64,000 nt of DNA from Thioclava indica (GCF_000714545.1 NZ_AUNB01000001.1:124001-188000); one strand, 5' to 3'; counted from the first letter of the stretch, positions 6,831 through 16,023 are shown. Made by a program: numbers and translations. The notes: generated by a model from the letters alone, not told the origin.

Positions 6831-8466
6831 CACGCTCTCCATATAAAACGGCCTTGAAGGGCTCGATCCCGACACGGCGATAGGTTTGCAGGAAGGGTTC
6901 GCTGCGATCCTCGCGCAGATCCAGATACGCCTCGATCAGGCGACCGACCGCTGGCACGATTTCGTCATAGGCAAAGCCCGGCCCGGTGCGCGCCCCCAGC
7001 GTCGCCGTCTCGGTGCCATCGCCGCCAAGCGTGAGCTGATAGTTTTCCACGCCGGCCCGATCGAGGCCCAAAATCCCGATATGACCGACATGGTGATGCC
7101 CGCAGGCGTTGATGCAGCCCGAAATCTTGATCTTGAGCGGCCCGATATCGGCCTGCGCGTCCAGATCCCCAAACAGCGTTGAAATCTGCTGCGCAATCGG
7201 GATCGAGCGCGCGGTGGCCAGCGCGCAATAATCCAGCCCCGGGCAAGCGATGATATCCGACACCAGCCCGATATTCGCGGTCGCCAGCCCCGCCTGCGCC
7301 AGCGCATCATAGACCGCGCCCAGATCGTTGCGATGGATATGGGGCAGAATGACGTTTTGCTCGTGGCTGATGCGCAACTCGTCATAGCCGAACTGTTCTG
7401 CCAGATCGGCAAGCACGTGCATCTGATCCGCCGTAACATCGCCCGGCGTGCCGCCAATCGGCTTGGTCGAGACGGTGACGCTGACGTGATCCGCGCGCTT
7501 ATGCGGGTGCAGGTTGGTGTCGAGGAACGAGCGAAACGCAGGGCCGGGCGAAAACGGCACCACCGGATCATCACGAAACGCGGGCGGGGCGAAGCCTTGC
7601 GCGATCTGCGCGGTGATCTCGGGCGACACATCGGGCAACAGACGGCGACCGCTGGCGAACTCGGCCTCGATCTTCGCGCGCAACTCCTCAAGCCCGGTCT
7701 CATGCACCAGTATCTTGATGCGCGCCTTGAACTTGTTGTCGCGCCGACCGCCCAGATTATAGACGCGCAAAATAGCCTCAAGATAGGCGAGCAGGTCGCG
7801 CTTTGGCAGCCAGTCGCGCACCTCTTTGCCGATAAACGGCGTGCGCCCCAAGCCGCCGCCGATCACCACCTGATAGCCGATCTCGCCATCCCGCTCGCGC
7901 AGGCGTAGCCCGATATCGTGAAGCTTGATCACCGCGCGATCCTGATCGGATGCCGTGACCGCCACTTTGAACTTGCGCGGCAGATAGGCAAACTCGGGAT
8001 GATCGGTGGACCATTGCCGGATCAGCTCGGCGGTGAGGCGCGGATCTTCGACCTCGCCTGCCGCAGCGCCTGCGAAATGGTCCGCCGTGACGTTGCGAAT
8101 GCAGTTTCCGCTGGTCTGGATCGCATGCATTCCGACCTCGGCAAGCGCGTCAAGCATATCAGGCACATCGGTAAGGCGCGGCCAGTTGAACTGGATATTC
8201 TGGCGCGTCGTAAAATGGCCATAGCCGCGATCCCAACGCTGCGATATCTCGGCCAGCTTGCGCATTTGCGCGCTGCGCAGCGTGCCATAGGGGATCGCCA
8301 CGCGCAGCATATAGGCGTGCAGTTGCAGATACAGACCGTTCATCAGACGCAGCGGTTTGAACTCATCCTCACTCAGCGAGCCATCAAGCCGGCGCTCTAC
8401 TTGGCCGCGAAACTCATCCACACGGGCGCGCAGGAAATCGCGGTCAAAGTCGGAATAGGCATACAT
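6814..8466 (-). CDS. cysI: Sulfite reductase hemoprotein (CysI/NirA type)
   Basis: A 550-residue siroheme/[4Fe-4S] enzyme that reduces sulfite to sulfide with six electrons. Two nitrite/sulfite reductase half-repeats are visible, and the cluster-siroheme ligands are Cys408, Cys414, Cys451 and Cys455 in CPGLDYC and SGCINACGHH. The siroheme-binding region FTTRQNIQFNW is at about 85-95. There is no linked flavoprotein CysJ, so reductant probably comes from ferredoxin or another donor. The start at 8466 is the ATG that overlaps the end of the DUF2849 gene (ATGA-type junction); a longer frame to 8685 would run through that gene and is rejected. Confidence 0.93.
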   Translation of the reverse strand: MYAYSDFDRDFLRARVDEFRGQVERRLDGSLSEDEFKPLRLMNGLYLQLHAYMLRVAIPYGTLRSAQMRKLAEISQRWDRGYGHFTTRQNIQFNWPRLTDVPDMLDALAEVGMHAIQTSGNCIRNVTADHFAGAAAGEVEDPRLTAELIRQWSTDHPEFAYLPRKFKVAVTASDQDRAVIKLHDIGLRLRERDGEIGYQVVIGGGLGRTPFIGKEVRDWLPKRDLLAYLEAILRVYNLGGRRDNKFKARIKILVHETGLEELRAKIEAEFASGRRLLPDVSPEITAQIAQGFAPPAFRDDPVVPFSPGPAFRSFLDTNLHPHKRADHVSVTVSTKPIGGTPGDVTADQMHVLADLAEQFGYDELRISHEQNVILPHIHRNDLGAVYDALAQAGLATANIGLVSDIIACPGLDYCALATARSIPIAQQISTLFGDLDAQADIGPLKIKISGCINACGHHHVGHIGILGLDRAGVENYQLTLGGDGTETATLGARTGPGFAYDEIVPAVGRLIEAYLDLREDRSEPFLQTYRRVGIEPFKAVLYGERDAKAA

Positions 8467-8765
8467 TATGAAACCTCGTGCAGTTGCGGGTGGGTCTTGT
8501 GCGAGCGCACCCGATAAATCTCTCGGAAATGGGTGGGGCGCGGACCATTGGGCGTGATCGCGACCTCGGCGAGATACAGGCTGACGGCGCGGGCGGCTTC
8601 CGCGCCCGATTGCGCCTGCGCCAGCAGCACCTGCGCATCCTCGGGTGTTTCGGCCACCTGAGCCTTGGCGATGGAACGACACCACCCTGTGCCAGTGAAC
8701 CAGATCGCATCTCCCTCAATCAGATGGTTGGCGCTTACAACCTGCGCCGGGATTGCGCGCGCCAT
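8466..8765 (-). CDS. DUF2849 protein of the sulfate-assimilation operon
   Basis: A 99-residue protein of DUF2849, a small alphaproteobacterial family found between the siroheme methyltransferase and sulfite-reductase genes. It begins with a strand-rich segment (VVSANHLIEGDAIWFTGTGW) and has a helical middle part rich in Ala/Glu. No cofactor motif is obvious. Its stop overlaps cysI and its start overlaps cobA by one base (TAATG), so expression is tightly coupled to both. A role in delivering siroheme or assembling sulfite reductase is inference from position. Confidence 0.85.
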   Translation of the reverse strand: MARAIPAQVVSANHLIEGDAIWFTGTGWCRSIAKAQVAETPEDAQVLLAQAQSGAEAARAVSLYLAEVAITPNGPRPTHFREIYRVRSHKTHPQLHEVS

Positions 8766-9553
8766 TACAACGCCTCCCGAAGGGCTGCGGGAAGACCCGC
8801 GCGCGGCGCAATCCCCAGCAGCAACACCGCCGGACCCGTCACATCTTCCAGCGCATCCGCGAGCCCGATCAGATCGCTGGAAATGATGCGCTCATCGCTG
8901 CGCGAGACGTTTTCCACCACGCTCACCGGCGTGTCAGCCGTCGCGCCATGCATCATCAAGCGCCCGGTCAAAAACCGCGCCGCACGCTTGCCCATATAGA
9001 TCGCCGCCACCGCGCCGGGGCGTGCCAGATCGCGCCAGTCCTGCTCGGCAAAGCCTTTGGCGTCATGACCCGTCACGATGCGCAGGCCCGCATTGCGCCC
9101 GCGTTGCGTCAGGCTTACGCCCAAGCCCGCCACCGCCGCCGAAGCCGCCGTGATACCGGGAGTGACGTCATAGGCGACACCTGCGCTGTCCAGCGCCGCG
9201 ACCTCTTCATCGAGACGGCCAAACACCGCGGGATCGCCAGATTTCAGCCGCACGACACGCGCCTGCGCACCGTATGTCACCAGCAAATCATTGATATCGC
9301 CCTGATCCCATGAGGGGCCGAACCCCGTCTTGCCCACGTCGATCAGCAGCGCGTCGGGGCGCGTCAGGTCCAAAATCTCTTGCGTCACGAGACGATCATG
9401 GATCACCACATCCGCCGCGCCGATCAAGCGATGCGCGCGCAACGTCAGCAATTCGGGATCGCCCGGCCCTGCCCCCACGAAATGAACATGCGCGCAACCA
9501 GAGTCGCGCTTGGTCCCCTTGTTCGAAGGGTCGGAAATCGGGAAATGGCGCAT
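8765..9553 (-). CDS. cobA: Uroporphyrinogen-III C-methyltransferase (siroheme/cobalamin branch)
   Basis: A 262-residue SAM-dependent methyltransferase that makes precorrin-2 from uroporphyrinogen III. The tetrapyrrole-methylase motifs are clear: VHFVGAGPGDPELLTL (about residues 23-38), the GDPAVFGR segment (about 105-112) and VTPGITAASAA (about 132-142). It lacks the N-terminal CysG dehydrogenase/ferrochelatase part, so chelation must be done elsewhere. As first gene of the cys operon it supplies siroheme precursor for CysI. The start at 9553 has CAGGAG about 10 bases upstream. Confidence 0.93.
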   Translation of the reverse strand: MRHFPISDPSNKGTKRDSGCAHVHFVGAGPGDPELLTLRAHRLIGAADVVIHDRLVTQEILDLTRPDALLIDVGKTGFGPSWDQGDINDLLVTYGAQARVVRLKSGDPAVFGRLDEEVAALDSAGVAYDVTPGITAASAAVAGLGVSLTQRGRNAGLRIVTGHDAKGFAEQDWRDLARPGAVAAIYMGKRAARFLTGRLMMHGATADTPVSVVENVSRSDERIISSDLIGLADALEDVTGPAVLLLGIAPRAGLPAALREAL

Positions 9554-9690
9554 CGGCTGGCTCCTGTTTACTTACCCCCAAACAGAACATTATTCCAAAC
9601 CGCACAAGTCATACCCTTGCCAATCTGGAATTTGTTTTGTCTAAGCTTGCAAAACCAACCTTTCGTTCGCATAACCATTGAGAGAACAGA

Positions 9691-10149
9691 ATGTCAGACA
9701 TCGACGATGACGACCGACGCATCCTGATCGAGCTGCAACGTGATGCGACCCTGTCGCTGGAACGAATCGCGCAGCGCGTGGCCCTTGCGAAAACCACCGT
9801 CTGGAACCGCATTCAAAAGCTGGTGCAAAATGGCACGATCCTGCGCCAGGCCGCGATCCTTGATCCGCGCAAAGTGGGGCTGCGCGAGACGTTTTTCGTC
9901 TCAATCCGCACTGGCCAGCACGAGCGCGACTGGTTGGAGCGCTTTAAGGCCGTGATCGAGGACATGCCCGAAATCACCGAGGCGCATCGTCTGGCGGGAA
10001 CGCTGGATTATCTGCTCAAGGTGCAGGTGGCCTCGACCGAAGAATTCGACCGCTTTTACAAAGACTTGGTCGCGCGCATCCCGATTCATGATGTCTCCTC
10101 CAGCCTGTCGATGGAGCAGATGAAACACAGCCTTGAACTACCGCTTTAG
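9691..10149 (+). CDS. Lrp/AsnC-family regulator beside the cys operon
   Basis: A 152-residue Lrp/AsnC-family protein. The helix-turn-helix occupies residues 5-55 (DRRILIELQRDATLSLERIA, then a recognition helix with AKTTVWNRIQKL) and the RAM/ligand-binding domain residues 65-145. Members of this family bind amino acids; those next to sulfur genes, such as DecR/CyuR of E. coli, respond to cysteine. The gene is divergent from the cobA-cysI-cysH operon with 137 bp between the starts, so a cysteine-responsive regulator of sulfate assimilation is the simplest inference. I found no clear operator palindrome in the spacer, apart from ATTCCA at about 9593 and TGGAAT at about 9627. Confidence 0.85.
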   Translation: MSDIDDDDRRILIELQRDATLSLERIAQRVALAKTTVWNRIQKLVQNGTILRQAAILDPRKVGLRETFFVSIRTGQHERDWLERFKAVIEDMPEITEAHRLAGTLDYLLKVQVASTEEFDRFYKDLVARIPIHDVSSSLSMEQMKHSLELPL

Positions 10150-10221
10150 GGCGCGCGGACTGCCGCTCTGGCGCTCGCGCTGAAATCTGACATGCTGGCG
10201 CCAAATCCTTGGGAGGACCAC

Positions 10222-11382
10222 ATGACCATCACGCCGTTCAGCTTTACCACCGTGTCCGAAATTCACGTGCAATGGGAGGGCAGCGCGCAGTTGGGTGATT
10301 TGCTGGCCGAACGCTTTGACGCGCGCAACTTGTTGCTGGTCACGGATCGCGGCTTGATCGAGGCCGGGTTGATCGCGCCGGTTCAGGCCGCACTGACGCA
10401 GGCAGGCTTTGTCGTGACGCTGTTTGACGATGTGGTCGCCGACCCGCCCGAGGCCATCGTGCGCGCCTGCGCCGAGATGGCGCGGTCTGAGAAAATCGAT
10501 ATTGTTCTGGGGCTTGGCGGCGGATCTTCCCTTGATATTGCCAAGCTGGTGGCGGTGATGATCGGTTTGGATCAGGACCTTTCGACGATGTATGGCATCG
10601 GCAATGTGAGCGGCGCGCGGGTACCGCTGGCGCTGGTGCCCACCACCGCTGGCACCGGATCGGAAGTCACCAATATCTCGATTATCACCACCGGAGAGAC
10701 CACCAAAATGGGGATCGTCTCGCGCCAGCTTTACGCCGATTTCGTGCTGCTCGACGCCAGCCTGACGGTCGGGCTGCCCCAAGTCCACACTGCTGCGACG
10801 GGCATTGACGCGATGGTCCACGCGATTGAAGCCTATACCTCGAAGCACAAGAAAAACCCGCTCTCGGACGCGCTGGCGCGCGAGGCGCTGCGACTGCTGG
10901 GGGCCAACCTGATCGCGGCCTGTCAGGACGGCACCAACCGCGATGCGCGCGAGGCGATGTTGCTGGGGGCCACGCTGGCCGGACAGGCGTTTTCCAACGC
11001 CCCCGTCGCCGCCGTTCATGCGCTGGCCTATCCGCTGGGCGGGCATTATCACCTGCCCCACGGGCTGACCAATGCGCTGATGCTGGGCCCGGTCCTGCGC
11101 TATAACGCCACCGCCGCCGCGTCGCTATATGGCGAGTTGGCCGATGTGATGGGGGTCGCGGGCAGCGGCGATGCGCAAGCGCGCTCGGACGCCTTCGTGG
11201 CCCATATGGACTCGCTGATGAATGCCAGCGGCGCGCCGCGTCGCCTGCGCGATGTCGGCGTGACCGATAACAGCCTGTCGATGCTGGCGCGCGATGCGAT
11301 GAAGCAAACGCGCCTGCTGATGAACAACCCCGTCGAGGTGACCGAGGACGACGCGCTATCGCTTTACCGTGAGGCGTTCTGA
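10222..11382 (+). CDS. Iron-containing alcohol dehydrogenase
   Basis: A 386-residue member of the group III (Fe-dependent) alcohol dehydrogenases, which oxidise primary alcohols or reduce aldehydes with NAD(P). The N-terminal Rossmann-like part has LGLGGGSSLDIAKL (about residues 95-108), the family nucleotide-binding stretch, and PTTAGTGSEVT follows. Metal ligands of the C-terminal helical domain are present: the Asp of the TGIDAMVHAIEAY segment, its His, and the two His of GGHYHLPHG. The specific substrate cannot be read from the sequence. GGGAGG upstream fixes the ATG at 10222; the frame extending to 10192 is less likely. It stands alone, followed 64 bp later by the M29 peptidase gene. Confidence 0.9.
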   Translation: MTITPFSFTTVSEIHVQWEGSAQLGDLLAERFDARNLLLVTDRGLIEAGLIAPVQAALTQAGFVVTLFDDVVADPPEAIVRACAEMARSEKIDIVLGLGGGSSLDIAKLVAVMIGLDQDLSTMYGIGNVSGARVPLALVPTTAGTGSEVTNISIITTGETTKMGIVSRQLYADFVLLDASLTVGLPQVHTAATGIDAMVHAIEAYTSKHKKNPLSDALAREALRLLGANLIAACQDGTNRDAREAMLLGATLAGQAFSNAPVAAVHALAYPLGGHYHLPHGLTNALMLGPVLRYNATAAASLYGELADVMGVAGSGDAQARSDAFVAHMDSLMNASGAPRRLRDVGVTDNSLSMLARDAMKQTRLLMNNPVEVTEDDALSLYREAF

Positions 11383-11446
11383 GGCGCTTGACCTTGGCGC
11401 GCTGCGGTGCAGGTTATGCGCCAAGACTTAGTAGCAGGAGACCAAA

Positions 11447-12688
11447 ATGAGCCACGCTGACCTTGACCCGAAATCCCTTGAAAAATTGGCGCAGGTCGCC
11501 GTGCATGTCGGGCTGAACCTGCAACCGGGTCAGGAACTGGTGCTGACCGCGCCCGCCGCCGCCCTGCCCCTCGTGCGCAAGATCGCCGCCGAGGCCTATC
11601 GCGCCGGTGCAAGCCTTGTGACCCCGATCCTGAGCGATGAGGAAGTTACGCTGGCGCGCTACGCCCATGCCAATGATGCCAGCTTTGACACCGCGCCGGG
11701 CTGGCTGTTTGAGGGCATGGCCAAGGCCTATGCAGGCAACGCCGCGCGCATGGCTATTGTGGGCGATGATCCGATGATGCTGGCCGACCAAGACCCTGAG
11801 AAAGCGGCGCGCGCGGGCAAGGCCAATTCGATAGCCTATAAACCGGCACTCGAAAAGATCTCGAACTTTGAAATCAACTGGTCGATTGTCAGCTTCCCGA
11901 CCGCCGCTTGGGCCGCGCGGGTGTTCCCCGATCTGCCCCAAGACGAGGCCGTGGGCAAACTGGCCGCGGCGATCTTTGCCGCCTCGCGCGTCGATCAGCC
12001 CGATCCGGTCGCTGCGTGGGAGGCCCATAACGGCGAGCTGCGCAAACGCTCAAGCTGGCTCAATTCGGAACGCTTTTCGGCACTGCATTTCACCGGTCCG
12101 GGCACCGATCTGACGGTCGGGTTGGCGGATGATCACGAATGGCATGGCGGTGCATCCGAGGCCAAGAACGGCGTGACCTGCAACCCCAATATCCCGACGG
12201 AAGAGGTGTTCACCACGCCCCATGCCGCGCGTGTCGATGGCGTGGTGCGCGCCTCAAAACCGCTCTCGCATCAAGGCAGCCTGATCGAGAATATCGAGAT
12301 GCGGTTTGAGGGCGGGCGCGCGGTCGAGGCGCGGGCCAGCCGGGGCCAGGAAGTGCTGCAAAAACTGATCGCCACCGATGAGGGCGCCTGCCGTCTGGGC
12401 GAGGTCGCGCTGGTGCCGCACGGCTCGCCGATCTCGCAATCGGGACTGCTGTTTTACAACACGCTGTATGATGAAAACGCCGCCTGCCATATCGCGATGG
12501 GGCAGTGCTATTCGAAATGCTTCCTCAATGGCGGCGACCTAAGCAGTGACGAGATCGCAGCCAAAGGCGGCAATTCCAGCCTGATCCATGTCGATTGGAT
12601 GATCGGCGGGGCGGAAACGGATGTTGATGGCATCCGCGCCGATGGCTCGCGCGTAGCAGTTTTCCGCAAGGGCGAATGGGCGCAGTAA
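11447..12688 (+). CDS. M29-family metallo-aminopeptidase
   Basis: A 413-residue aminopeptidase of MEROPS family M29 (AmpS/PepS/AmpT group), which uses two metal ions to remove N-terminal residues from peptides in the cytoplasm. Family hallmarks are NIPTEEVFTTP (about residues 245-255; the Glu pair binds metal), GSLIENIEMRFEGG, NTLYDENAACHIAMG (Glu and His ligands) and SSLIHVDWMIG near the C-terminus (His and Asp ligands). The length is normal for the family. The start has a CAGGAG site. It may be co-transcribed with the upstream alcohol dehydrogenase, but the 64-bp gap leaves this open. Confidence 0.93.
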   Translation: MSHADLDPKSLEKLAQVAVHVGLNLQPGQELVLTAPAAALPLVRKIAAEAYRAGASLVTPILSDEEVTLARYAHANDASFDTAPGWLFEGMAKAYAGNAARMAIVGDDPMMLADQDPEKAARAGKANSIAYKPALEKISNFEINWSIVSFPTAAWAARVFPDLPQDEAVGKLAAAIFAASRVDQPDPVAAWEAHNGELRKRSSWLNSERFSALHFTGPGTDLTVGLADDHEWHGGASEAKNGVTCNPNIPTEEVFTTPHAARVDGVVRASKPLSHQGSLIENIEMRFEGGRAVEARASRGQEVLQKLIATDEGACRLGEVALVPHGSPISQSGLLFYNTLYDENAACHIAMGQCYSKCFLNGGDLSSDEIAAKGGNSSLIHVDWMIGGAETDVDGIRADGSRVAVFRKGEWAQ

Positions 12689-12695
12689 CGCGCCC

Positions 12696-13784
12696 TTACC
12701 CCTTGGCGGGAAACACGAAACAGCGGTCGCGGCGCAGCATCAGCCACATCACCGTGCCGGGTTTGGGCAGGAACACATTGGGGACCGAGGCTTTGAGAAT
12801 TTGCCCGGTCTCCATGCGAAACTCGACCAAGCTTTCGCGACCCAGATAGCGCGCGCGCTTGACCGTGGCGCGCGCCGGGGTTCCGTCTTGCGCGGTCGGG
12901 TTGGGACCACGCCCGGCGCGGTCGAAATCAATCTTAAGGTGCTGCGGGCGGATCACGATGTCGATGCCGGTGCCATCGCTATGCCCCGGCGCAAGGAAAT
13001 CCCCAAACGGCGTCGGGGCCAACGCGCCCTGCACCCGGCTTTCGATGACGTTGATATCAGAGAAAAACGCCGCCGCCCGACGATCCACCGGCGCGTTATA
13101 CAGGTTATAGGGCGCGCCACGCTGCACGATTTTGCCCGCCCGCATCAGCAGAATTTCATCGGCCATGCGCATCGCCTCATGCGGCTCATGCGTGACCAGC
13201 AACACCGCTGTGCCCTCGTCTTTCAACAGCGCCAAGGTCTCGTCGCGGATATCGTCACGCAGGCGCTCATCCAGCCCCGAAAACGGCTCATCCATCAGCA
13301 AAATCCGCGGGCGGGGGGCGAGCGCGCGGGCCAGCGCCACCCGCTGTTGCTCCCCGCCCGACAGCGCATGGGGATAGCTGTCGCGATGGCGCGCCATATG
13401 CACCCGCTCCAGCAAGTCACCGACGCGCGCGGCCTTGTCTGCACTGCTGCCAGACAGCCCGAAGGCAACATTCTGCGCCACCGAGAGATGGGGAAACAGC
13501 GCGAAATCCTGAAACATCAAGCCGATCTCGCGCCGCTCGGGGGGCACGCGAAACACCGTGTCGCAGATCAGTGCACCGTTGACGAAAATCTCACCGCTAT
13601 CTTGCATATCCACGCCCGCGATCATGCGCAAAGTCGTGGATTTTCCGCAGCCCGACGGCCCCAGCAGACAGGTCACCTGACCTTGCGGGATTGCGAAAGA
13701 GATATCATCGACCACCGCGCGCCCGTCAAAGCGGCGCATCAGCGAACGCACTTCAAGGCGGGGAGGCATGTTGGCGGGCGGCAT
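12696..13784 (-). CDS. Orphan Fbp/Pot-type ABC transporter ATPase
   Basis: A 362-residue ATPase of the ferric-iron/polyamine/sulfate importer class. It has Walker A GPSGCGKST (about residues 42-50), Q-loop MFQDFALFPH, signature LSGGEQQRVALARAL, Walker B ILLMDEP, the switch His in LVTHEPHEA, and a C-terminal TOBE-like domain (residues 270-355). The family imports iron(III), thiamine or related solutes with a binding protein and a permease, but neither is adjacent here. The partner genes must be elsewhere, or the protein works with another transporter. It converges on the M29 gene with 7 bp between the stops. An AT-rich segment just upstream may hold its promoter. Confidence 0.85.
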   Translation of the reverse strand: MPPANMPPRLEVRSLMRRFDGRAVVDDISFAIPQGQVTCLLGPSGCGKSTTLRMIAGVDMQDSGEIFVNGALICDTVFRVPPERREIGLMFQDFALFPHLSVAQNVAFGLSGSSADKAARVGDLLERVHMARHRDSYPHALSGGEQQRVALARALAPRPRILLMDEPFSGLDERLRDDIRDETLALLKDEGTAVLLVTHEPHEAMRMADEILLMRAGKIVQRGAPYNLYNAPVDRRAAAFFSDINVIESRVQGALAPTPFGDFLAPGHSDGTGIDIVIRPQHLKIDFDRAGRGPNPTAQDGTPARATVKRARYLGRESLVEFRMETGQILKASVPNVFLPKPGTVMWLMLRRDRCFVFPAKG

Positions 13785-13851
13785 TGCTATCCCTACTAAA
13801 TAACTCGGAATTTATCGAAATAGCAGCGCCGCCCCGCCTACGCAAGCGCGC

Positions 13852-14631
13852 CTAGATCGAGATGTAGTTTTGCCCACCATCCAGCATGATGTTCTGCCCC
13901 ACGATAAACCCCGCCTTTTGCGAACACAGGAAGGCGCACATCGCGCCAAAATCGCCCGCGTCGCCATAGCGCCCCGCCGGGATCGTCGCGACCCGCTTGG
14001 CGCGCGCCTCCTCGGGGGAAATCCCTTCAGCCTTAGACACGCCGCCATCCAGCGAGGTCGCGCGGTCGGTATCGTGGATGCCCGGCAGCATGTTGTTGAT
14101 GATCACGCCCTTCGGGGCGACCTGACGCGACGTGCCCGCCACGAACCCCGTCAGCCCCGAGCGCGCAGCATTGGACAGACCCAACACGCCAATCGGTGCG
14201 CGCACGGATTGCGAGGTGATATTGACCACCCGGCCCCAGCCACGCTCCATCATCCCCGGCATCAACGCCTGCATCATCGCAATCGGGGCCAGCATATTGG
14301 CATCCAGCGCAGCGATGAAATCGTCACGATCCCAATCGCTCCACATCCCCGGAGGCGGCCCGCCTGCGTTATTCACCAGAATATCAACCTCACCCGCTGC
14401 CGCCAGAACCTTGACGCGCCCCTCGGGCGTGGTGATATCAGCGGCGACGGGCGTGACGCTCACGCCATATTTCGCAGCGATCTCGGCGGCTGTCGCCTCA
14501 AGCGCCTCGGCCCCGCGCGCATTGAGCACCAGATCAACGCCCGCCTCGGCCAGCGCCTCGGCGCAGCCCCGTCCCAAGCCTTTTGATCCCGCACAAACCA
14601 CTGCGCGTTTGCCCTTAATCCCCAAATCCAT
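13852..14631 (-). CDS. SDR-family oxidoreductase with atypical active site
   Basis: A 259-residue short-chain dehydrogenase/reductase-like protein. The nucleotide-binding glycine motif is AGSKGLGRG (about residues 14-22), NNAGG is at about 89-93 and the Ser of NITSQS is in place. The usual Y-x3-K catalytic pair is replaced: aligned to LSNAARSGLTGF, Tyr becomes Ser and Lys becomes Arg. This marks a divergent 3-oxoacyl-reductase-like subgroup, so normal dehydrogenase chemistry is doubtful. The start at 14631 has a perfect AGGAGG site. It is monocistronic; upstream it is divergent from the Hint-domain gene. The substrate is unknown. Confidence 0.85.
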   Translation of the reverse strand: MDLGIKGKRAVVCAGSKGLGRGCAEALAEAGVDLVLNARGAEALEATAAEIAAKYGVSVTPVAADITTPEGRVKVLAAAGEVDILVNNAGGPPPGMWSDWDRDDFIAALDANMLAPIAMMQALMPGMMERGWGRVVNITSQSVRAPIGVLGLSNAARSGLTGFVAGTSRQVAPKGVIINNMLPGIHDTDRATSLDGGVSKAEGISPEEARAKRVATIPAGRYGDAGDFGAMCAFLCSQKAGFIVGQNIMLDGGQNYISI

Positions 14632-14808
14632 CCGATCCTCCTGATGCTGTCGCAGCCCCGCTGCCCTTGGCGCAGAGTTAACGCGCAACGCCAGAGAGGC
14701 AAGAGGTTGATCTTCTTGTGCTCCGCGCGGCAATGCGCTTGACCCCGTGGGGCGCGGGCAGGTAATCGGACATGAGGTCGCACACCATGCGCCCTAACGG
14801 AGGCCCCC

Positions 14809-15795
14809 TTGTCGCAGATCAGCCAAAGCGTTCATGTCTTTGACGCCCATGATTTCTGGGTGACCTCGGGCGCTAATCAGGGCGATGCGCTTGACATTGC
14901 CGAGCTGTGCGAGCCGGGCGATATCTACCAGCTGGAACGCGAGGCCACGCCGCTGCTTTTGGCCGTGGGCTGGGATGCGGCTGGCGAGCAGATCGTGACG
15001 CAGGGATCTCAGATCGGCGCACCGGGCGATACGATCAGCCTGCTGGCGCGCCATGTGATGATGGCCCCCGATGGCGATAGCGTGGATATTTTGCTGATCC
15101 GCCACGATGCCAGCGACACGAATTTCGCGCTGCCGCTGTCGCCGATTGCGCCGCGTCAGGAATACACGTTGATCGAGGCCTCGGCCGATCCGGGCGAGGC
15201 GCGGCTGGCCGATCTGGTCTGTGTGGCCTTCACGACGGGCACGATGATTACGCTGGCGGGGGGCGCGCAAAAACCCATCGAACAGCTCAAGGCCGGGGAC
15301 CGGGTGCTCACGCGCGACAGCGGCCCCCAGCCCGTAGCGCTGGTCGCCAAAGCGCGGATGCGGGCGCTCGGGTCCTTTGCGCCGGTGGTGATTTCTGCCG
15401 GAATTCTGGGCAATGAGGGCGATCTCGTTGTGTCGCCCCATCACCGGCTGTTTCTGTACCGGCGCGGCGCGCAAAAGCTGGGCGAGACCTCGGAACTACT
15501 GGTGCAGGCCAAGCATCTGGTGGATGACGAAAACGTCTGGCGGCGCGAGGGCGGCTATGTCGATTATTACGCGCTGGTCTTTGCCCGTCACGAAATCATC
15601 TATGCCGAGGGCATCCCCGCCGAAAGCCTGATGGTCAGCGAGGCCACACTGTCGGTTCTGCCCGAGGAACTACGCGCCGAGATTTCCGCCCGCCTGCCCG
15701 ACCTCAAACACCGCCCCCATTTCGGCACCGAGGCCACACGCGACCTGCTGGATCAGCTTGGCCGCGACAAGATCTTCCGCAAGCGCGAGGAGTGA
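14809..15795 (+). CDS. Hint-domain protein
   Basis: A 328-residue protein with a central Hint (Hedgehog/intein) domain of the kind annotated as Hint_2 in Rhodobacteraceae. The domain starts at VCVAFTTGTMITLAGG (about residues 137-152), with the first-position Cys, and contains PIEQLKAGDRVLT and VVSPHHRLFL (the TxxH-like block). Hint domains self-cleave or self-splice, but these bacterial ones lack a C-extein and their role is not settled. The N-terminal 130 residues resemble the usual beta-rich region found before such domains. TTG at 14809 is the start, with GGAGG five bases before it. No clear export signal is seen and the neighbours give no functional hint. Confidence 0.85.
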   Translation: MSQISQSVHVFDAHDFWVTSGANQGDALDIAELCEPGDIYQLEREATPLLLAVGWDAAGEQIVTQGSQIGAPGDTISLLARHVMMAPDGDSVDILLIRHDASDTNFALPLSPIAPRQEYTLIEASADPGEARLADLVCVAFTTGTMITLAGGAQKPIEQLKAGDRVLTRDSGPQPVALVAKARMRALGSFAPVVISAGILGNEGDLVVSPHHRLFLYRRGAQKLGETSELLVQAKHLVDDENVWRREGGYVDYYALVFARHEIIYAEGIPAESLMVSEATLSVLPEELRAEISARLPDLKHRPHFGTEATRDLLDQLGRDKIFRKREE

Positions 15796-16023
15796 GGGAG
15801 CGCGAGAGGCTGCGGGCGGGTTTGGTGCGGGGGATGGCGGCTTTGAGTCCTGACTCACCTATGCTGCGTGATGCATCAATGGCGGCAAAGTGCAGTAAAT
15901 CAGCATTGGTTTTGGCCACCAAGAATATGTTGATAGGAGTATTGCCTGATGGGCAGTTCGGACATAGCGTGAGAAAAAATTTCCGGGCCGATTTTAGGAA
16001 ACTGTTTTTCGTGGAGTATTTCA
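15796..16023. other. Transition into an AT-richer segment
   Basis: No convincing gene is seen here. Base composition shifts from typical high GC near 15840 to clearly AT-richer by about 15870, well before the ATPase start. A 90-codon frame crosses the stretch but has no usable ribosome site and ends inside the ATPase gene. The segment probably holds the ATPase promoter and the left junction of an inserted block. Confidence 0.45.

Noticed and set aside
6814-8685. Long form of the CysI frame starting at 8685
   Set aside because: It would read through the DUF2849 gene. The ATG at 8466 matches where family homology begins and overlaps the upstream stop.
9554-9690. Clear operator for the Lrp-type regulator
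   Set aside because: Only a loose ATTCCA...TGGAAT pair about 30 bases apart is visible, which is too weak to list as a site.
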